Below are positions 1-11,215 of a DNA stretch of 64,000 bases, in pieces. The notes under the pieces are model-generated. The model was not told the DNA's origin. It did not search any database and saw only the letters and a program-made list of their open reading frames with translations. The stretch covers positions 10,030,963-10,094,962 of the forward strand of contig JAQFVV010006208.1 in the NCBI GenBank assembly GCA_028023455.1. Reading direction: 5' to 3'. The position numbers and the translations under genes were made by a program. How positions within the stretch are numbered: position 1 is the first letter of the stretch; every line of letters begins with the position of its first letter. Origin of the DNA: Epiperipatus broadwayi. Taxonomy: Eukaryota > Onychophora > Udeonychophora > Euonychophora > Peripatidae.

Positions 1-1433
1 GTTTTTTTTTTAAAAAAAGTATATTAAATGCTTAAAAAATAGTCTAGAAATTGTTCTTATTTGAAGACTTCTGATATACTTTCTTACTTTAAAGTAAATC
101 TTTTATTCATTTGAAATAAAAAATGCAGCTGAGACATCTAGTAATTAATTTTTGAATCACGATACGATTCAAAATCCAATGTTGATTTTAGCTAATTTTT
201 TACTTTAAATATACTACTGTATGTAGTCTGTTTTTTTTCATTTCAATATATTCAGCTTCAGAATCATTTTAAAATCTCAAATTAATACAACTGAAAAGCT
301 TTACGTAAATATTCATGTGACCCTATTCTTTTTCCAAGGCTAAGTTAAGGTGTGACCATTAATGGGCTCAAATACTACATGATTTTGAGGGATAGTAGGT
401 AGGATTTAGTGTTAAAAATTGCTGTGCTAGAAGTTGAGAAGCAAAATGTGATAAAACAGCTCTTATTACAGTCCTCCGCCAGTGTCAACTTGTCTTCGCA
501 TTACTTGCAAGATTATTAAATTAATACTTGAAGAATCAAATCCTTCTATATTAATTTTTTTAAATTTTTATTTGCAAGTTCCACTACTGTTTCATAATAT
601 TCTAATGTATTAAACCATCAAACATCACATGATAATCATTCTTTATGCTTACGCAAGCTGTTTTCCACAGAGCCAAAACTTCATACAGTAGTACCAGTTA
701 GTGCAAACCAGTGTAATCAATGGTGCTACTGTATGGAGATTTTTGCCACTGTGAAAAATATTCTATCATATTCAGAATTTCATTTTCGATGCTGCTGTGT
801 CACAGTGCACAAATGCTAATTCACGAACTAGTTAGAATTTAATTCCCAAAATAGTTTGATGCTAACTAGTTTATACAAAGTTCTCAACTATTCAAAGCTA
901 AGCGTGTGACAAGAGATTGGCGTATACAAATTAACACGGTTCTGATCCCCGCCGAACTGTCTCAGAAAAACACACTATGTAGTACAATAATGGATACTCG
1001 AACTATAATCCTGAATGTATAGTTTCTACATCTTAATTCTCTCCTTTCTCAACGTAGGGTAATTCTCAATTCCACGCTGTTCCCTTGCAACGGATGCTCT
1101 CCTAGAATTCACTGTATGCGCGTTGAACTCACTCGGGCATCCTTTCCAAAACTCCCCCTTTTATCTGTATAGTTTCTTTTGTTTCCTGGAGTATACTAGT
1201 TTATAACTTAAGGTGGAATTTAATTAAATTGGTGTTTTGCTAATTAAATTCTTTTCATTATCTGCTTAATTAGTTTGATTCAATTAATTGTATTTTAAGA
1301 CGAATCAGACAACAACTAATTAAGACATCTATAATTAAAATATTAGAATTTTAAAATGTCTTTTAAAAGAAATATTTTATGACAAATCACTTTCGTATAT
1401 GCGTTTAATTTTAAATAAATACATATTTTACAG
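1..1433. other. Probable upstream intron
   Basis: No coding exon was recognised here. The stretch is AT-rich, with a short hammerhead-family foldback copy at about 620-760 and a slightly GC-richer patch near 1040-1170 that I cannot assign. Confidence 0.4.
620..760. repeat. Foldback family 1, short copy
   Basis: The arms CATACAGTAGTACCA and TGGTGCTACTGTATGGAG face each other across GTGTAATCAATGG, and an ACATCACATGATAATCATT tail precedes them. The sequence matches the copy at 53186-53400 and lacks the central hammerhead segment of longer members. Confidence 0.7.
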
Positions 1434-1487
1434 ATGGTGAAAGTGATAAATTTAGGCAGTGTAGGTTCATTCATAATAATTTTCAAG
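1434..1487 (+). CDS. WDCP: WDCP-like gene, internal exon (candidate)
   Basis: A 54-nt open exon follows a TTTTACAG acceptor and ends at CAAG/GTAATA. It is phase 0 at both ends and encodes MVKVINLGSVGSFIIIFK. This joins in frame to the next exon, which begins FLQEKEKPKGIIF. In the human protein, the segment before the conserved PKGI-F motif is likewise a short run ending in hydrophobic residues after a V-V-x-A-S pattern, which fits the last beta-propeller strands. The leading ATG is probably an internal Met, because the propeller exons that should precede it are not in the window. Evidence is splice signals, phase and position; a transcript is needed to confirm such a short exon. Confidence 0.6.
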
Positions 1488-2159
1488 GTAATATTAATTT
1501 GGCAAAATACTTCTCTTCACTTATATTAAAAATCATGCAAAGATACATCCACATTTTTTTTTTGTTGATATATAAAATTTCATTGTACTCGAAAATGAGG
1601 GCTTCTTTTAGTGAGATTCTGATTCTTCGTTAAGTTTTGATCCTCCTAAAAAACTTGGAAATTGTCTTCTACTTCCAGTTATTTAATTTGCAATGATACT
1701 TCATGCGAGAATTTTGAATTTTAAAACAAAACAAGTGACTACTAAACATGTAGAGAACTAATTACAATAAAATACAAGTTTGTGTGTATATATGTAACAC
1801 ATATAAATATGATCAGGATAAAGTAATGAAAATAATTGTGGTATCTTTATTAATATGATGTAACTATTGATAAGTACTAGGGTTAGTTTATATTCTCAGT
1901 GAAATACAATATCCTAACAATTGAATAATATCTAGAGAAAAATTAAGCCATACTTTATGGAGAAAATCTTTATTGTTTGGGAGATGTCAATGAAAAATAC
2001 CTATTTTTTATTAAAAAGCCGTCTGGATTAATTCTAATATTTATTTCTTTATACTTTTCTGTATGATCTCAGACCCAGAAATATGTATCGACAAGACATT
2101 ATTTTTAGAAATTTTTTTGTTTAAAGATCCACAAGCATATTTTATTATTATTATTTTTT

Positions 2160-2445
2160 TATTGAAAGCACTTTATCTAATCTTAACTCTACATTAATAT
2201 TACCTGTTATATTTTTACCTATATTAATAATTTGACCAAAGTATTGACAGGTGTTATTTTCTAATTTATTACTATCAATCTTACTTTCATCTTTTTAAAA
2301 ATATATTTAACATTAATTTAATTCTAGCTTAGTTCTTTTATCTGATTGTTCATTACATGTGATATATATTATCTGTAAAATCTAAATAACTATTGTGACT
2401 TTCAATTCTCATTTTAATCCACTAAATACTTCCATATGTGAGTAT
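2160..2445 (-). mobile_element. RTE-type LINE fragment, diverged
   Basis: The order of short matches (ATTAATAATTTGACCAAAGTA, then a TCATCTTTTT block, then AAATCTAAATAACT and CATTTTAATCCACTAAATA) follows the full RTE element at about 24430-24735 on the same strand. This corresponds to the segment after the F-A-D-D catalytic box. Many indels remove any frame. Confidence 0.7.
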
Positions 2446-2566
2446 ATAATTATTGTAATTAGCTTCAAATAAAAATTTTACATTGAGAAAAAAGGATTGT
2501 AATAAGTTTAATCATATTTATGAACATGTATGTATTTTACTAATTATATTTATTGCAATGTAAATA

Positions 2567-3010
2567 ATGTCCATTGTGTGGAATTGCTGTAGAGTATTTG
2601 GTAGTACGGTATGCAGAATATTTAGATTTATGTCAGTATACTTATACAAAAGGTGGGATGATTGTGTTAGGAGAATTGTTGAGTGTTATAGTAGCAAGGA
2701 ATGGGATAGAAGAATAGATGCATTAACAAAAAATAGGGAGTTGGAGAGATGGAGAACTAGTATGGAGAGTAAAAAGAGTTTAAATGTTTATAGAGGTAAA
2801 CAGAATATTGAACGTGAGTTAATTTATGATAATAACCAAGAAAAGTAGTTTACTGTTTAAGGCTCAAACAGGATAGAAAAATATGGGCGAATTAGTCTGC
2901 AAGTTATGTAAGGAAGGCATAGAAAATATTAGACATCTATTAATTGACTATAAATGCCTGCAAACAGAAAGGGTACAAATAATGAAGTTGTAAGAGAATA
3001 AATATAAACA
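2567..3010 (+). pseudogene. Non-LTR retrotransposon 3' end with zinc-knuckle remnant
   Basis: An open 93-residue segment is rich in basic and aromatic residues (RWDDCVRRIVECYSSKEWDRR). In another frame it is followed by LLFKA-TG and then CKLCKEGIENIRHLL with a later Cys: a CxxC-x(n)-HxxxxxxC pattern typical of the extreme C-terminus of several LINE ORF2 proteins. At least one frameshift and a stop near 2846 separate the two parts. Later sequence (LWKWDGA-like, near 3100) may continue it. It lies in the intron before the 3333 exon of the WDCP-like gene and is a dead insertion, not an exon. Confidence 0.6.
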
Positions 3011-3332
3011 AAATGATTATACAGAAAGTGGGTTCTTGGTCTTTATGTTGGGTTTGGGGAAAGGTAAGGGGATTTAGATATAAAGGCGATTATGTTGTGG
3101 AAATGGGATGGAGCAAGATAGGGAAAAATATGGGAAAACCTTAGGGTGGGGAATGGAAGGGGAAGGTAAGGTGGTGAAGATTCCATTAAGGAATGAAAGT
3201 TGGGTTGAATGTATTATATAATTGTTTTTAATAAATCTTAAGTATTTAATGTATTACTGTCTACTTTTAAAGTAATTTATATTTTATTTAGTTTGTTTAT
3301 GTTAATATTTTTTTTGTTGCATCTATTTTTAG

Positions 3333-4308
3333 TTTTTGCAAGAAAAAGAAAAACCTAAAGGAATAATATTCATGCCTGGCGTGGCAAATCCCAAACAGCT
3401 GTTAATTGTCGTGGGTAAAAAAAATGAAGTAGACAACGTGTTTCTTCCATCATCATTATATGCAAATTATGATTTAGATTTACGTGTTATGGAAATTAAT
3501 GAAGATAATTATGATACTTCTGATCAACCAGAGCTGTTAAATGTTCTTAAACTTCCTGGAGGTCAAGTTTTAAATAGCCCTACTTCTATCAATATGATGA
3601 ATGGCAGTGGATCAGCGAGTTCTCTAATTCAGGTAATGACTGATAATGAATCAAAGACTCCACCTTCTCAACCTCCTCCAAGTATCAGAGGTATGAGAGT
3701 AGGAGTTACTGAAAAAGTTTCTCAAGAATCTGTGCAGGATTTATCTTCATGGTCATCTTTTAGCACACCAGATGTCCGTAGATGTAGTAGAGAAAGCATA
3801 TCTGGTGATCATCAAACTATGCTACGTGATTTTTTAAATGCTCAGGGAACTTTTGAAGAAACTGCAAATAAGATGCCTCATTCCAAAGATATGGACCTTT
3901 TGGCTGGAATATCATTACACGAGAACTTTGAACAGCACTTATCTTTTCACCAAGATCTCGATCACAGTGATACGTTAGATTCTCGATACGCTACCCCAAA
4001 TAGTAGTAAAGATAAAGTAATTATTGAAAAAGAAAAAACAGAAAAACCTGCAACTGAAAAATCAGATAGGTTTGACAGGCTTCAGCGTTGTGTGGAAGAA
4101 ATTTTAAAGGTACTCAAGGAAATGCGAGCATCTCGTGGTCTTCCATTGAATCATTATCCTAAAATGGAATCTGCACAGACTGTACATGTAGTTCTCAGTC
4201 AGAACAACCGAACTCAGATCCAGAAATTGTTTCTTTTAGATGCTGGCAGATTAAAATTATCAGCCATCAAGCAGCATTTTATGCTCCTTACTGTTGAATT
4301 ACTACTAG
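3333..4308 (+). CDS. WDCP: WDCP-like gene, large exon with linker and coiled coil
   Basis: This 976-nt exon, from acceptor ATTTTTAG to donor TAG/GTAAGA, encodes about 325 residues. The open frame continues past the donor to a stop at 4332-4334, but that tail is intronic. Features recalled from human WDCP (WD repeat and coiled-coil containing protein, formerly C2orf44) recur in order: PKGI-F, a hydrophobic LLIVVGK strand, FLPSS, a long Ser/Pro-rich linker, an acidic/basic stretch leading into a heptad-like helix (LQRCVEEILKVLKEM, about residues 250-265), then a C-terminal globular block with GRLKLSAIKQHF. Human WDCP is reported to bind the kinase HCK; its cell role is poorly defined. The exon is entered by splicing, not at a start codon; the first codons are TTT TTG. 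Orthology rests on motif order remembered from the family, not on a search. Confidence 0.85.
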
Positions 4309-5542
4309 GTAAGAGTTCTATGAAAATTAGATAAAAACAAATATAAAATAAAATGAGTTAGTTAGTAAGTATATTTACAGGAAGAGAAGCAAAATTGAGC
4401 ACATCAATTTGCTTTGCAATCTATTTCCAAAACCTTTAGATTTAGAACCTATTAATGACATGGGAATATGCAACTAGAAATGATAAAAAAATTAGGAAGC
4501 TTAAGCATTTTAAAAGTTAAAACAGACTATTTACTTATTTATCTTTACTTAATAATATTTATCATGTACATGAGGAAAAGGATTAAAAAACTCTAGCTTG
4601 AAATAATTGACAAATATAGAACTAAAGATTTTGCTATATCATTTAAACGTATTTTTAAAAATATTATATTGTCTGCGTCTGCCAATTATGAAACGGCTAT
4701 ATATTGTTAATAATGTCATTCAGTTAATTTTATAATTATTCAGTTTGTTCAGGAAAATAATTGCATGTCAAATAGACTATAATGGATTTGCTATTTTTAC
4801 TGTGCTCTTCGTTTGAAAAGAAAAATTTGACATGTGCTCATGGCTGAATTAAAAATTTCCTAAAAGTTGATATTAAAGAAAAAGAAAATGTATTACTAGT
4901 TGGTATGCTTGTTTAAAGATGAGGACATTTGTTTATGCAATCTTAACAGGCATTAGAATATAGACATGGTTATATATTGTAGGTGAATCAGATTGGTAGC
5001 TTGAAAAGGGGGATAAAATCTTCTTGTTCTGTGGCGTAAACAGATATATTAGTGTAAATGATTAAGCTGAAAGATATTTCAAAGGACTTTGTGATTAAAT
5101 TGACGTACAAGCTAAACAGAAAACTTGATTATGGAGGCACTGAGATTATACCTAAGAAATAGAAAAAATAATTGAAAATGAATGTATAAATAGTTATATA
5201 AGGAATGATGGACTGGAATGATATTTGTAAGGAAAAAGATAACACTATAGGACAGAGATGGATAGCCAATGAAAACTAATATGACAGTAATAAATGTATC
5301 GGTTAAAAGGCACCTAAGGTCTTAAATGTGAAAAGCTCCAAAAGGTAAAAAAAGATTTTAATTAGATTATATATTCGTTCTAGAATGAGTCTGGAAAAAG
5401 CAATAATAAGTCATGGGCACATTGTGAGGCCGACCTAAAACCATTATTTAGTAGTGGCCAAATTAATTGAAAATTTTCAGAGTGCACGGGAAAACGGGAT
5501 ATTAATTAATGAGAGAAAAACGGAGAAAATTATTAAAATATA

Positions 5543-5767
5543 TTGGATGAGAAAATAAGTAATAAAGTTATTGTAAATTCAGTAAAAAGTGAACCTAAAG
5601 AAAACTCGTTTATTAGATATGTGACGAGTAAAGAAGCAGAAAAATTTTGCATTAACAATAAGATAGTTAATAAAATAGAAGAAAGAAAGAAAAATGAAAA
5701 ATACATATTTATTAACAGGAAAAATTATATAGAAAGCTTAAAAAATGATTTGAAACATTTAACATAA
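5543..5767 (+). other. Unrecognised 74-codon open frame
   Basis: The Lys/Glu/Asn-rich product (MDEKISNKVIVNSV...) matches no family I know. The surrounding 4.9-5.8 kb has a purine-biased + strand like other decayed LINE stretches here, so this may be transposon debris or chance. It should not be taken as a host gene. Confidence 0.15.
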
Positions 5768-5834
5768 TAAAGCTAGACAAGTATGGTTAGAAGAGGAAAA
5801 CAGTGAAATAAAAAATTACTAAATAGTAGTACTG

Positions 5835-5984
5835 GTGAAAGTGTGAGAATAGATCACTCACTTTAAACAACTGTCTATGATATCCGAGTAAATGACGTTG
5901 ACGAAATTACCTAGAATTTACTGAACGTCACTCTCATGTCATAGACAGTTGTTTAAAGTGAGTGATCTATTCTCACACTTTCAC
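5835..5984. repeat. Perfect 46-bp inverted repeat (foldback)
   Basis: 5835-5880 is the exact reverse complement of 5939-5984, around a 58-bp spacer that contains a weaker internal repeat (AATGACGTT and GAACGTCACT). No mismatch was found in the arms. The right flank TTCCAATACTTAAGATTTGC recurs at 63970-63985. Confidence 0.9.
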
Positions 5985-6022
5985 TTCCAATACTTAAGAT
6001 TTGCCCATATATATACATTTGG
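5985..6022 (+). repeat. Dispersed repeat E' tail
   Basis: The ACTTAAGATTTGCCCATATA segment, with its upstream CAC..TTCACTTCC, matches the end of the window (63949-64000: CACGCTCTTATTTCC then GCTTAAGATTTGCC). Related wording occurs at 13090-13125 and 62435-62475. Confidence 0.55.
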
Positions 6023-6177
6023 GTCGGATTGAATAAGTGGATTCATTTTATTCTTTCCTAAATACTATATCTTGTGTTGGGAGTGGAAATTATTCATTTA
6101 TTATTTACACTCAGAAAAAGCGCTTGCGTAATAGCTTGATAGGCTGTGTTTAATTGTATTAAAAATTATTAAGCAGA

Positions 6178-6194
6178 GCGCTATATAAATAAAT
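6178..6194 (+). repeat. GCGCTATATAAATAAAT repeat tail
   Basis: The 17-mer recurs in variant form at about 50076 and 50384 (GYGCTTTATAAAAATAAAT), at 63824-63842, and reversed at 63697-63712. It looks like a shared 3' tail of several short repeats. Confidence 0.5.
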
Positions 6195-6614
6195 GTTTAT
6201 TTAAATAGTAGTACATTTATTTTAGAGTAGAATAAAACATTTTAGCAAAAAAAAAAAAAAAGGTAATTGGAGCAAGTAATGGCAAGTTATTAATAGAAAG
6301 GATTTTAAATATTATAAAAAGATAATGTATTTGTTTGTTAGCAGTAATAAAGCCCTCATCCCGTGTAAATAATAAAAGAAAAGTGAGCCTGTCCAATAAT
6401 GCAGGATAAATTAACTGAAATGAAGTCAGTCAAAATTGATGAACTTGTAGTTAGATGGGGGGGTGCATTTAATTTTGTGATGCGATTTATAATTGAGGAG
6501 TGGACAGTAGACTCTTTCTATGAATAATGATTATTATACAAAAGACTTACCATGACAAAATGTGAGAATTTTTAAAACAATAAATTTAATCTTACATGTA
6601 ACTAAGATATTTAT

Positions 6615-6790
6615 AAACAAGGCAAAACTCTCCATACAGTAGTGCCAACCAGAGTAATCAGTGAATGCCAGAAGGCTTGTGCATAAAATTCCTATCTAAT
6701 GCCTACTTATTCAATATCCGAGACTAGTTTCTGGCTTGTGGCCTTCGTCAGTGAGGAGCTTTGGATCTGAGAGCACTGCAATTATGTGCT
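6615..6790 (-). mobile_element. Foldback family 1, partial copy
   Basis: The segment runs from GGCAAAACTCTCCATACAG through the conserved left arm to GAGAGCACTGCA; the right arm is missing. It contains the hammerhead motif annotated at 6709-6766. Confidence 0.8.
6709..6766 (-). ncRNA. Hammerhead ribozyme motif, family 1
   Basis: Read on the - strand: CTGACGA (6751-6745), stem II GGC/GCC around CACAA, GAAA (6731-6728), self-complementary CTAG, then TC at the cleavage site. The core is complete. The outer stem I (ATCCAA with TTGAAT) pairs, but the inner stem I is weakened because the usual TGGGGA reads TCGGA. Type I topology. Confidence 0.65.
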
Positions 6791-7159
6791 AGCATAAGAG
6801 ATATTGATAATGTGAAACTAAGATATTGCTGAATGTATTGAAGAGACGTACTTTATTAGGTTAAATACATTTCACTATCATCCCCACCACCTCTTCACTT
6901 GGATAGCATTCAGTGATATTTATTAAAATCAAATAAATTATGTTTTAATTTGAAACAGATGGCAATTAATAATAGCACTATGAAGTTGGAGCAGAATACA
7001 TTAGGAATTACTGAAAAGGGGACTGGGATGAGAACATTATTTAATTTTTTTTAATATTTTTTTTCCCCCATGAAATATGGTCATTACAAAAAGTCCTTAT
7101 GCAATAAAATTTGAGGAATGATGAAAAAATTTGGTAAGAGCAGTATATAAAAAAAAGAT

Positions 7160-7960
7160 AATACAGATGTATTTGTTTCATTAATTTCAAGAAAACTTTC
7201 GATAGAATGTTAATTGGTTGGATATTTTGAGGAAGAAAAGTATAAACTGGAAAGAGAAATGATTATTAGAAAATTTGGAAGATCAAAAATGTGAGATTAA
7301 ATAGAATTGTTACAAAACAGATAGATACAGATGAGAATGTCTGATAGGAGTGATGTTGATTTTTTTGGTTTCATTTTTTATTTAAATGTTTTTTCGCTGA
7401 TGGCATATCAGTGCTTACATTTACCAAGGAAGAGTTTAACGCAATAATAATTAGAATTGATGAAGATTTGTAGGAAATTTGAGACGAAAATCGGCACATA
7501 TAATTCTAAAAAAAATAATAGATGGAGATGGTAAAAGGTTGAAAATAATAATGGAAGAAAACATTTTAGAGTATAAGAAATTGATATCTGATGATGGAAA
7601 AGTGCTAAAAATATTAGAATAAAATTGTAATGGTTAAACGAACTTCTGATATGAATAGGAACTTATTTGTTATCAGAGTTGGAATTAAAACTGTATAGAG
7701 GGTGTTTTTATATGGAGCAGAGACTTGAATAATTAAAAAAAAAAAAAATGGAGAATTTTGAATTGTCGGTTTAGAAAAAGATGAAAGGGTGTGATTTGTA
7801 TTGTTAAGTAGAAGAGATTATTTACTAAAAAAATTATGAAGCAGAAGATTGTATTAAATAGATGTGTAGAGGAGAGGAATTAGGAATATTGGTTAAATGT
7901 AATTACAATCAGAAAATAAAGACTGACAGATGGTTATGGAGTTGATGTGCATGATCTGTC
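7160..7960 (+). pseudogene. Decayed non-LTR reverse transcriptase
   Basis: Scattered across frames are INFKKTFDRMLIGWIF (the D-F-K-K-A-F-D region), FADGI (a degraded catalytic box), and LYGAETWIIKKKKMENFELS (the usual Y-G-x-E-x-W motif after the palm). The order and spacing are right for a LINE reverse transcriptase. Stops and frameshifts are numerous. The clade may be the same as the fragment at 45160-45545. Confidence 0.6.
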
Positions 7961-8050
7961 TTTTTAGCAGATAACTAAAATATCGATGTCACCATCCAGT
8001 AAAATCGTTTTGTATCATCTACATTATTTATATATTTTTAAAATTGAAAG

Positions 8051-8370
8051 CCAATATATTGTTTATTTCATCCCCCACTCTCATGCAAGATAGGGACTGG
8101 TTTCTATCCACTTTTAATACATTGTGGAGGGATATAAGTTGTGAACAAAGACGTGAAAAGATACCATCTCCAAGATGCATATTATTTTATGTTGAACCAG
8201 CATTCACAGTTGGCACAGATTACTATCTGGGACTGGTTTATATCCACTTTTAATACTTTGTGGTGGAGTATAATCATAAACATGTGACCAAAGACATGAA
8301 AATATATATCCCCAAGATGTGCATTTTATGCTGAACCAGCACTCATAAGTTGGCCCAGATTATTATCTCT
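8051..8370 (-). mobile_element. Hammerhead family B, tandem dimer (136-bp period)
   Basis: Two head-to-tail units share GGGACTGGTTT at 8093 and 8229, giving a 136-bp period. Each unit contains a hammerhead-derived segment (8170-8220 and 8312-8365, - strand). Both cores are mutated: CTGTGAA with no GAAA in the first, CTTATGA and AAAA in the second. Tandem hammerhead units are what multimer-producing elements leave on insertion. Confidence 0.75.
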
Positions 8371-8489
8371 TACACATATCTTTATCCTTGTTTAGTAGGT
8401 ATAAATAGCCTATTATCACAGTTTAATTGATAAGTGTCATGCTTACTGTCCTCATAACTTTGATACAAACAACTTAATGAAATTATATT

Positions 8490-8580
8490 AATAATTTTTA
8501 GTAATCATTCATTAGACTAGAGATTATTCAATCTAATGAATGACTAATAAAAATTTTCAAATATGTTATTTTGTTTTTAT
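8490..8580. repeat. Family B distal fragment with small inverted repeat
   Basis: AATCATTCATTAGACTAGAG and CTAATGAATGACTAATAAAA face each other. The first matches the segment that follows family B copies at about 19040 and 22780. Confidence 0.6.
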
Positions 8581-8990
8581 TGAAATTTTATACTCAGTTA
8601 TATCTGAAAAATAATTAACAATTACTTATTTTCAGTTTTTAATGTTATGTTTATATATATATATATTGAATTGTTTTATCTAAATGAATTATTACGAAAA
8701 ATAAGAAAGACAAAAATGAAATACTTTGTTTTTGTAAATGCAATTTTTTTTTTTTTATTAAATTAAAAACTAATTTATTTTGCATTAAATTTTCTTATTA
8801 ATTTAAAAGTTATGTGATTTAAATACAATTTGAGCCTTGTGTAGTGAACATAATTGATTTCAGAAGTATATCTAATGGAATATAGAAATGCAAGTATTTA
8901 GAGTAATCTATCCGAGTTCTGCAGCTTTGAACAAAGTTCTCATTCAGCATGTTCATTTAACATTATCTTTCTTATTGCATTGCCAAATCC

Positions 8991-9232
8991 ATATAATATT
9001 AATATTATCTATGTCCTTTATTATTTTTTATAATGCTTTTTTACAACCCACTATTGACAGTTTCGACTTCCCCAGCAATTCTTCAGAACTATAACAAAAC
9101 ATATTTGAATACAAATATACATGAACTGTGTTTGTTATAGTTCTGAAGATTGCTTGGGTGACCAAAACCGTCAATAGTGGGTTGTAAAAAATCATTGTAA
9201 AAAGTAGTAAAGAACATAGATGATATTAATAT
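8991..9232. mobile_element. Foldback family C, inverted-arm copy
   Basis: The left arm (ATATTAATATTATCTATGTC through CCCACTATTGACAG) and the right arm (CAATAGTGGGTTGTAAAAAA through ACATAGATGATATTAATAT) are imperfect reverse complements meeting near 9115. Each arm carries the CTGAAGA-stem-CGAAAC hammerhead-like motif: 9086-9061 on the - strand, and a degraded form near 9141-9170 on the + strand. No clear target-site duplication. Confidence 0.75.
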
Positions 9233-10159
9233 TACATTTTCATTTAAACAGGCAAAATATAATCAAAATCGAAAATATATAATTATCGAAATATATACAA
9301 AATTATTTTGTTCTTATATATGGCATTGTAATTTTGAACTAAAATTGAACTTTTTAAAATATAAAAAGATGTTACGTTGATGCTGTCATCTTTTTGCTTT
9401 TTGTTAATAGATATTAGTAAGAATTTACATCAGTTATATAATATTACACCCTAAACTGCTTAATCTGGAAATATCCCTTAATGATTTGTGGATTCTTTAG
9501 TTCGTTCTTATTTTTAAAGTGGAATTCCATATTCAGCATTTAGTTCTCTGGTAGTTTTTTTTAATCATTTTCTAGTGTGGAAATTATTTCTTTCTTGTTA
9601 ATATTTTAATTTTGTAATTCCAGTTTGCTGATCACATTTAAAAATTATTTCACAGCGTGCGCATAGAATAATTTTTTTTTTAAAAAAAGTCAGTATTTTG
9701 ACTTCTAAAGATAAAACTGAACAAGCCTGAGAATTAAATTGATAATAAATTCCTTAGGAAATGTGAGAAATATGTCTTAAGAACAAGTAGAAGAAAGCAT
9801 TCGAAAAAGTCTCGTATATGCTATGTCTATCAGTAGTAGTTTTTGTAATATGTATGTTTATTGATTTAGTCTTTTCATAGTCACATTAAGTTTTTTTCTT
9901 GTACAGTTCTCAAAATAATGTTATTGTTTTAATATATATTTGTTATTTTTAGATTTTCTTAAATAATATATAATTGAGATAAAAAATAATTTAAACTTTA
10001 TTTAAACTGAAGGTCATTTATATGAAAAAAAAAAAAAAGTTCTGCAGTATAGGCCTTAATTTATATACATTTAATTGCATTTTAATATTGTAAGTTTATG
10101 AAGTAATATATACTACATTAAGCCTGCATCCTGCCCATCCCTTTTCTATGTATTTAAAT

Positions 10160-10540
10160 GGATAAGGTCCTATATATGAGGGGTCAGAGTGACTTGAGGT
10201 CAACGTGGGCACAATAATAATATTGGCATCAGCATGGGATTTGGGCATACCATCAGATTTTCAATGGTATGAATGGCTGAAGAATTGGATGTTGGAATAG
10301 ATTGAAGCCTGTCCATTAAAATATGAAGATTTGCTATTTTAATATAAACTGAGCACTGATTATATATGTGTGTGGAAGATGATGATTTGGAGTAACTGAT
10401 GAGTGCTGGTTCAGCACGAAATACGTATATTGGTGATTATTTATATTTTCTACATGTGTGTGGTCATGTGTACCAGTGGAATGAGATAGTGTGGATAGTT
10501 GAAGGGTGCTTGAAAGCCTGTGTTCAAATCACCTATATTT
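10160..10540 (+). mobile_element. Hammerhead family A element
   Basis: This copy starts GAGGGGTCAGAGTGACTTGAG and ends near GTTCAAATCACCTATATTTA. The same order of blocks is found reversed at 49545-49918, so the unit length is about 380 bp. The hammerhead lies about two-thirds along. A truncated head recurs at 12895-12995. Confidence 0.8.
10381..10442 (+). ncRNA. Hammerhead ribozyme motif, family A
   Basis: CTGATGA (10396-10402), a perfect 6-bp stem II GTGCTG/CAGCAC with loop GTT, GAAA (10418-10421), palindromic stem III TACGTA (10422-10427), then T-A, with predicted cleavage after A10429. The core is complete. Stem I is weaker than in sister copies (GTAA instead of CCAA opposite TTGG). A 3-bp stem III with no loop suggests activity as a dimer; this is inference from the known behaviour of short-stem type I hammerheads. 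Confidence 0.8.
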
Positions 10541-10984
10541 ATATATTTCATTTTTAAACTTAATTAAAGTATCACTGAAAAAATAAATTTAATATCTCAA
10601 ATAATATTTAAAGATTAACTGATATATTTAATACAACAATTATATTGATATCTAGAGGTTGGAAGGTTTTCAGAAGTGAAACCAATAATTTGAATTATGT
10701 GAATTAAATTGGTAACTAATTCTTACAAAATATATTCATTGTATGACTTAATGATCATCGTTTGTACAGGACCTCACCGGAAAGTGAAATGAATCAAAAG
10801 ATTAAAAAAAGAATCTTTATTAATATACAGGTATATAAAAAAATTATTTAAATTATTAAAAAGTAATTATACATATATAAATATATATTGGCTCAAATGA
10901 AAGATGAATATTATTAATCTTGAATCACTTTGCATCTCCTTATCAAGCTTGTTTATTATTTTCAATACTACACTGTAAAAAAAT

Positions 10985-11215
10985 ATATGGTATGGCTGAA
11001 GAATTCTCAGTCCTATATAGCTATTTAAGTTAGATAGCTGGATTTGAAGACATAGGGGTCTGAAAATTTCAGATTGTCTACTTAAAAGTTAACTATCAGA
11101 TAAGTGCTGGCTTTGAGTTGGTATTTTGGATCTTGGTGTCTGAAATATCCTAGCGCTTTACTGAGGATTGCCAATAGCACAAAACCGGTCTGAGGATAGG
11201 GATAATTCTAGATAG
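10985..11215 (+). repeat. Foldback family 1, diverged copy
   Basis: It parallels the copy at 16930-17335 (CCTATATAGCTATTTAAG versus CCTATATGACTATATAGG, then a hammerhead-like end). The motif reads CTGAGGA ... CAAAA ... CCGGTC, so the core G of GAAA is lost. Confidence 0.5.

Noticed and set aside
1434-1487. Alternative frame GESDKFRQCRF of the small exon
   Set aside because: It is open but would run into a stop in the next exon; only the phase-0 frame joins productively.
3336-4334. Treating 3336 as a translation start and 4334 as a stop
   Set aside because: The codon at 3336 is TTG just inside a splice acceptor, and the last codons lie beyond a strong GTAAGA donor; the exon model 3333-4308 fits the family better.
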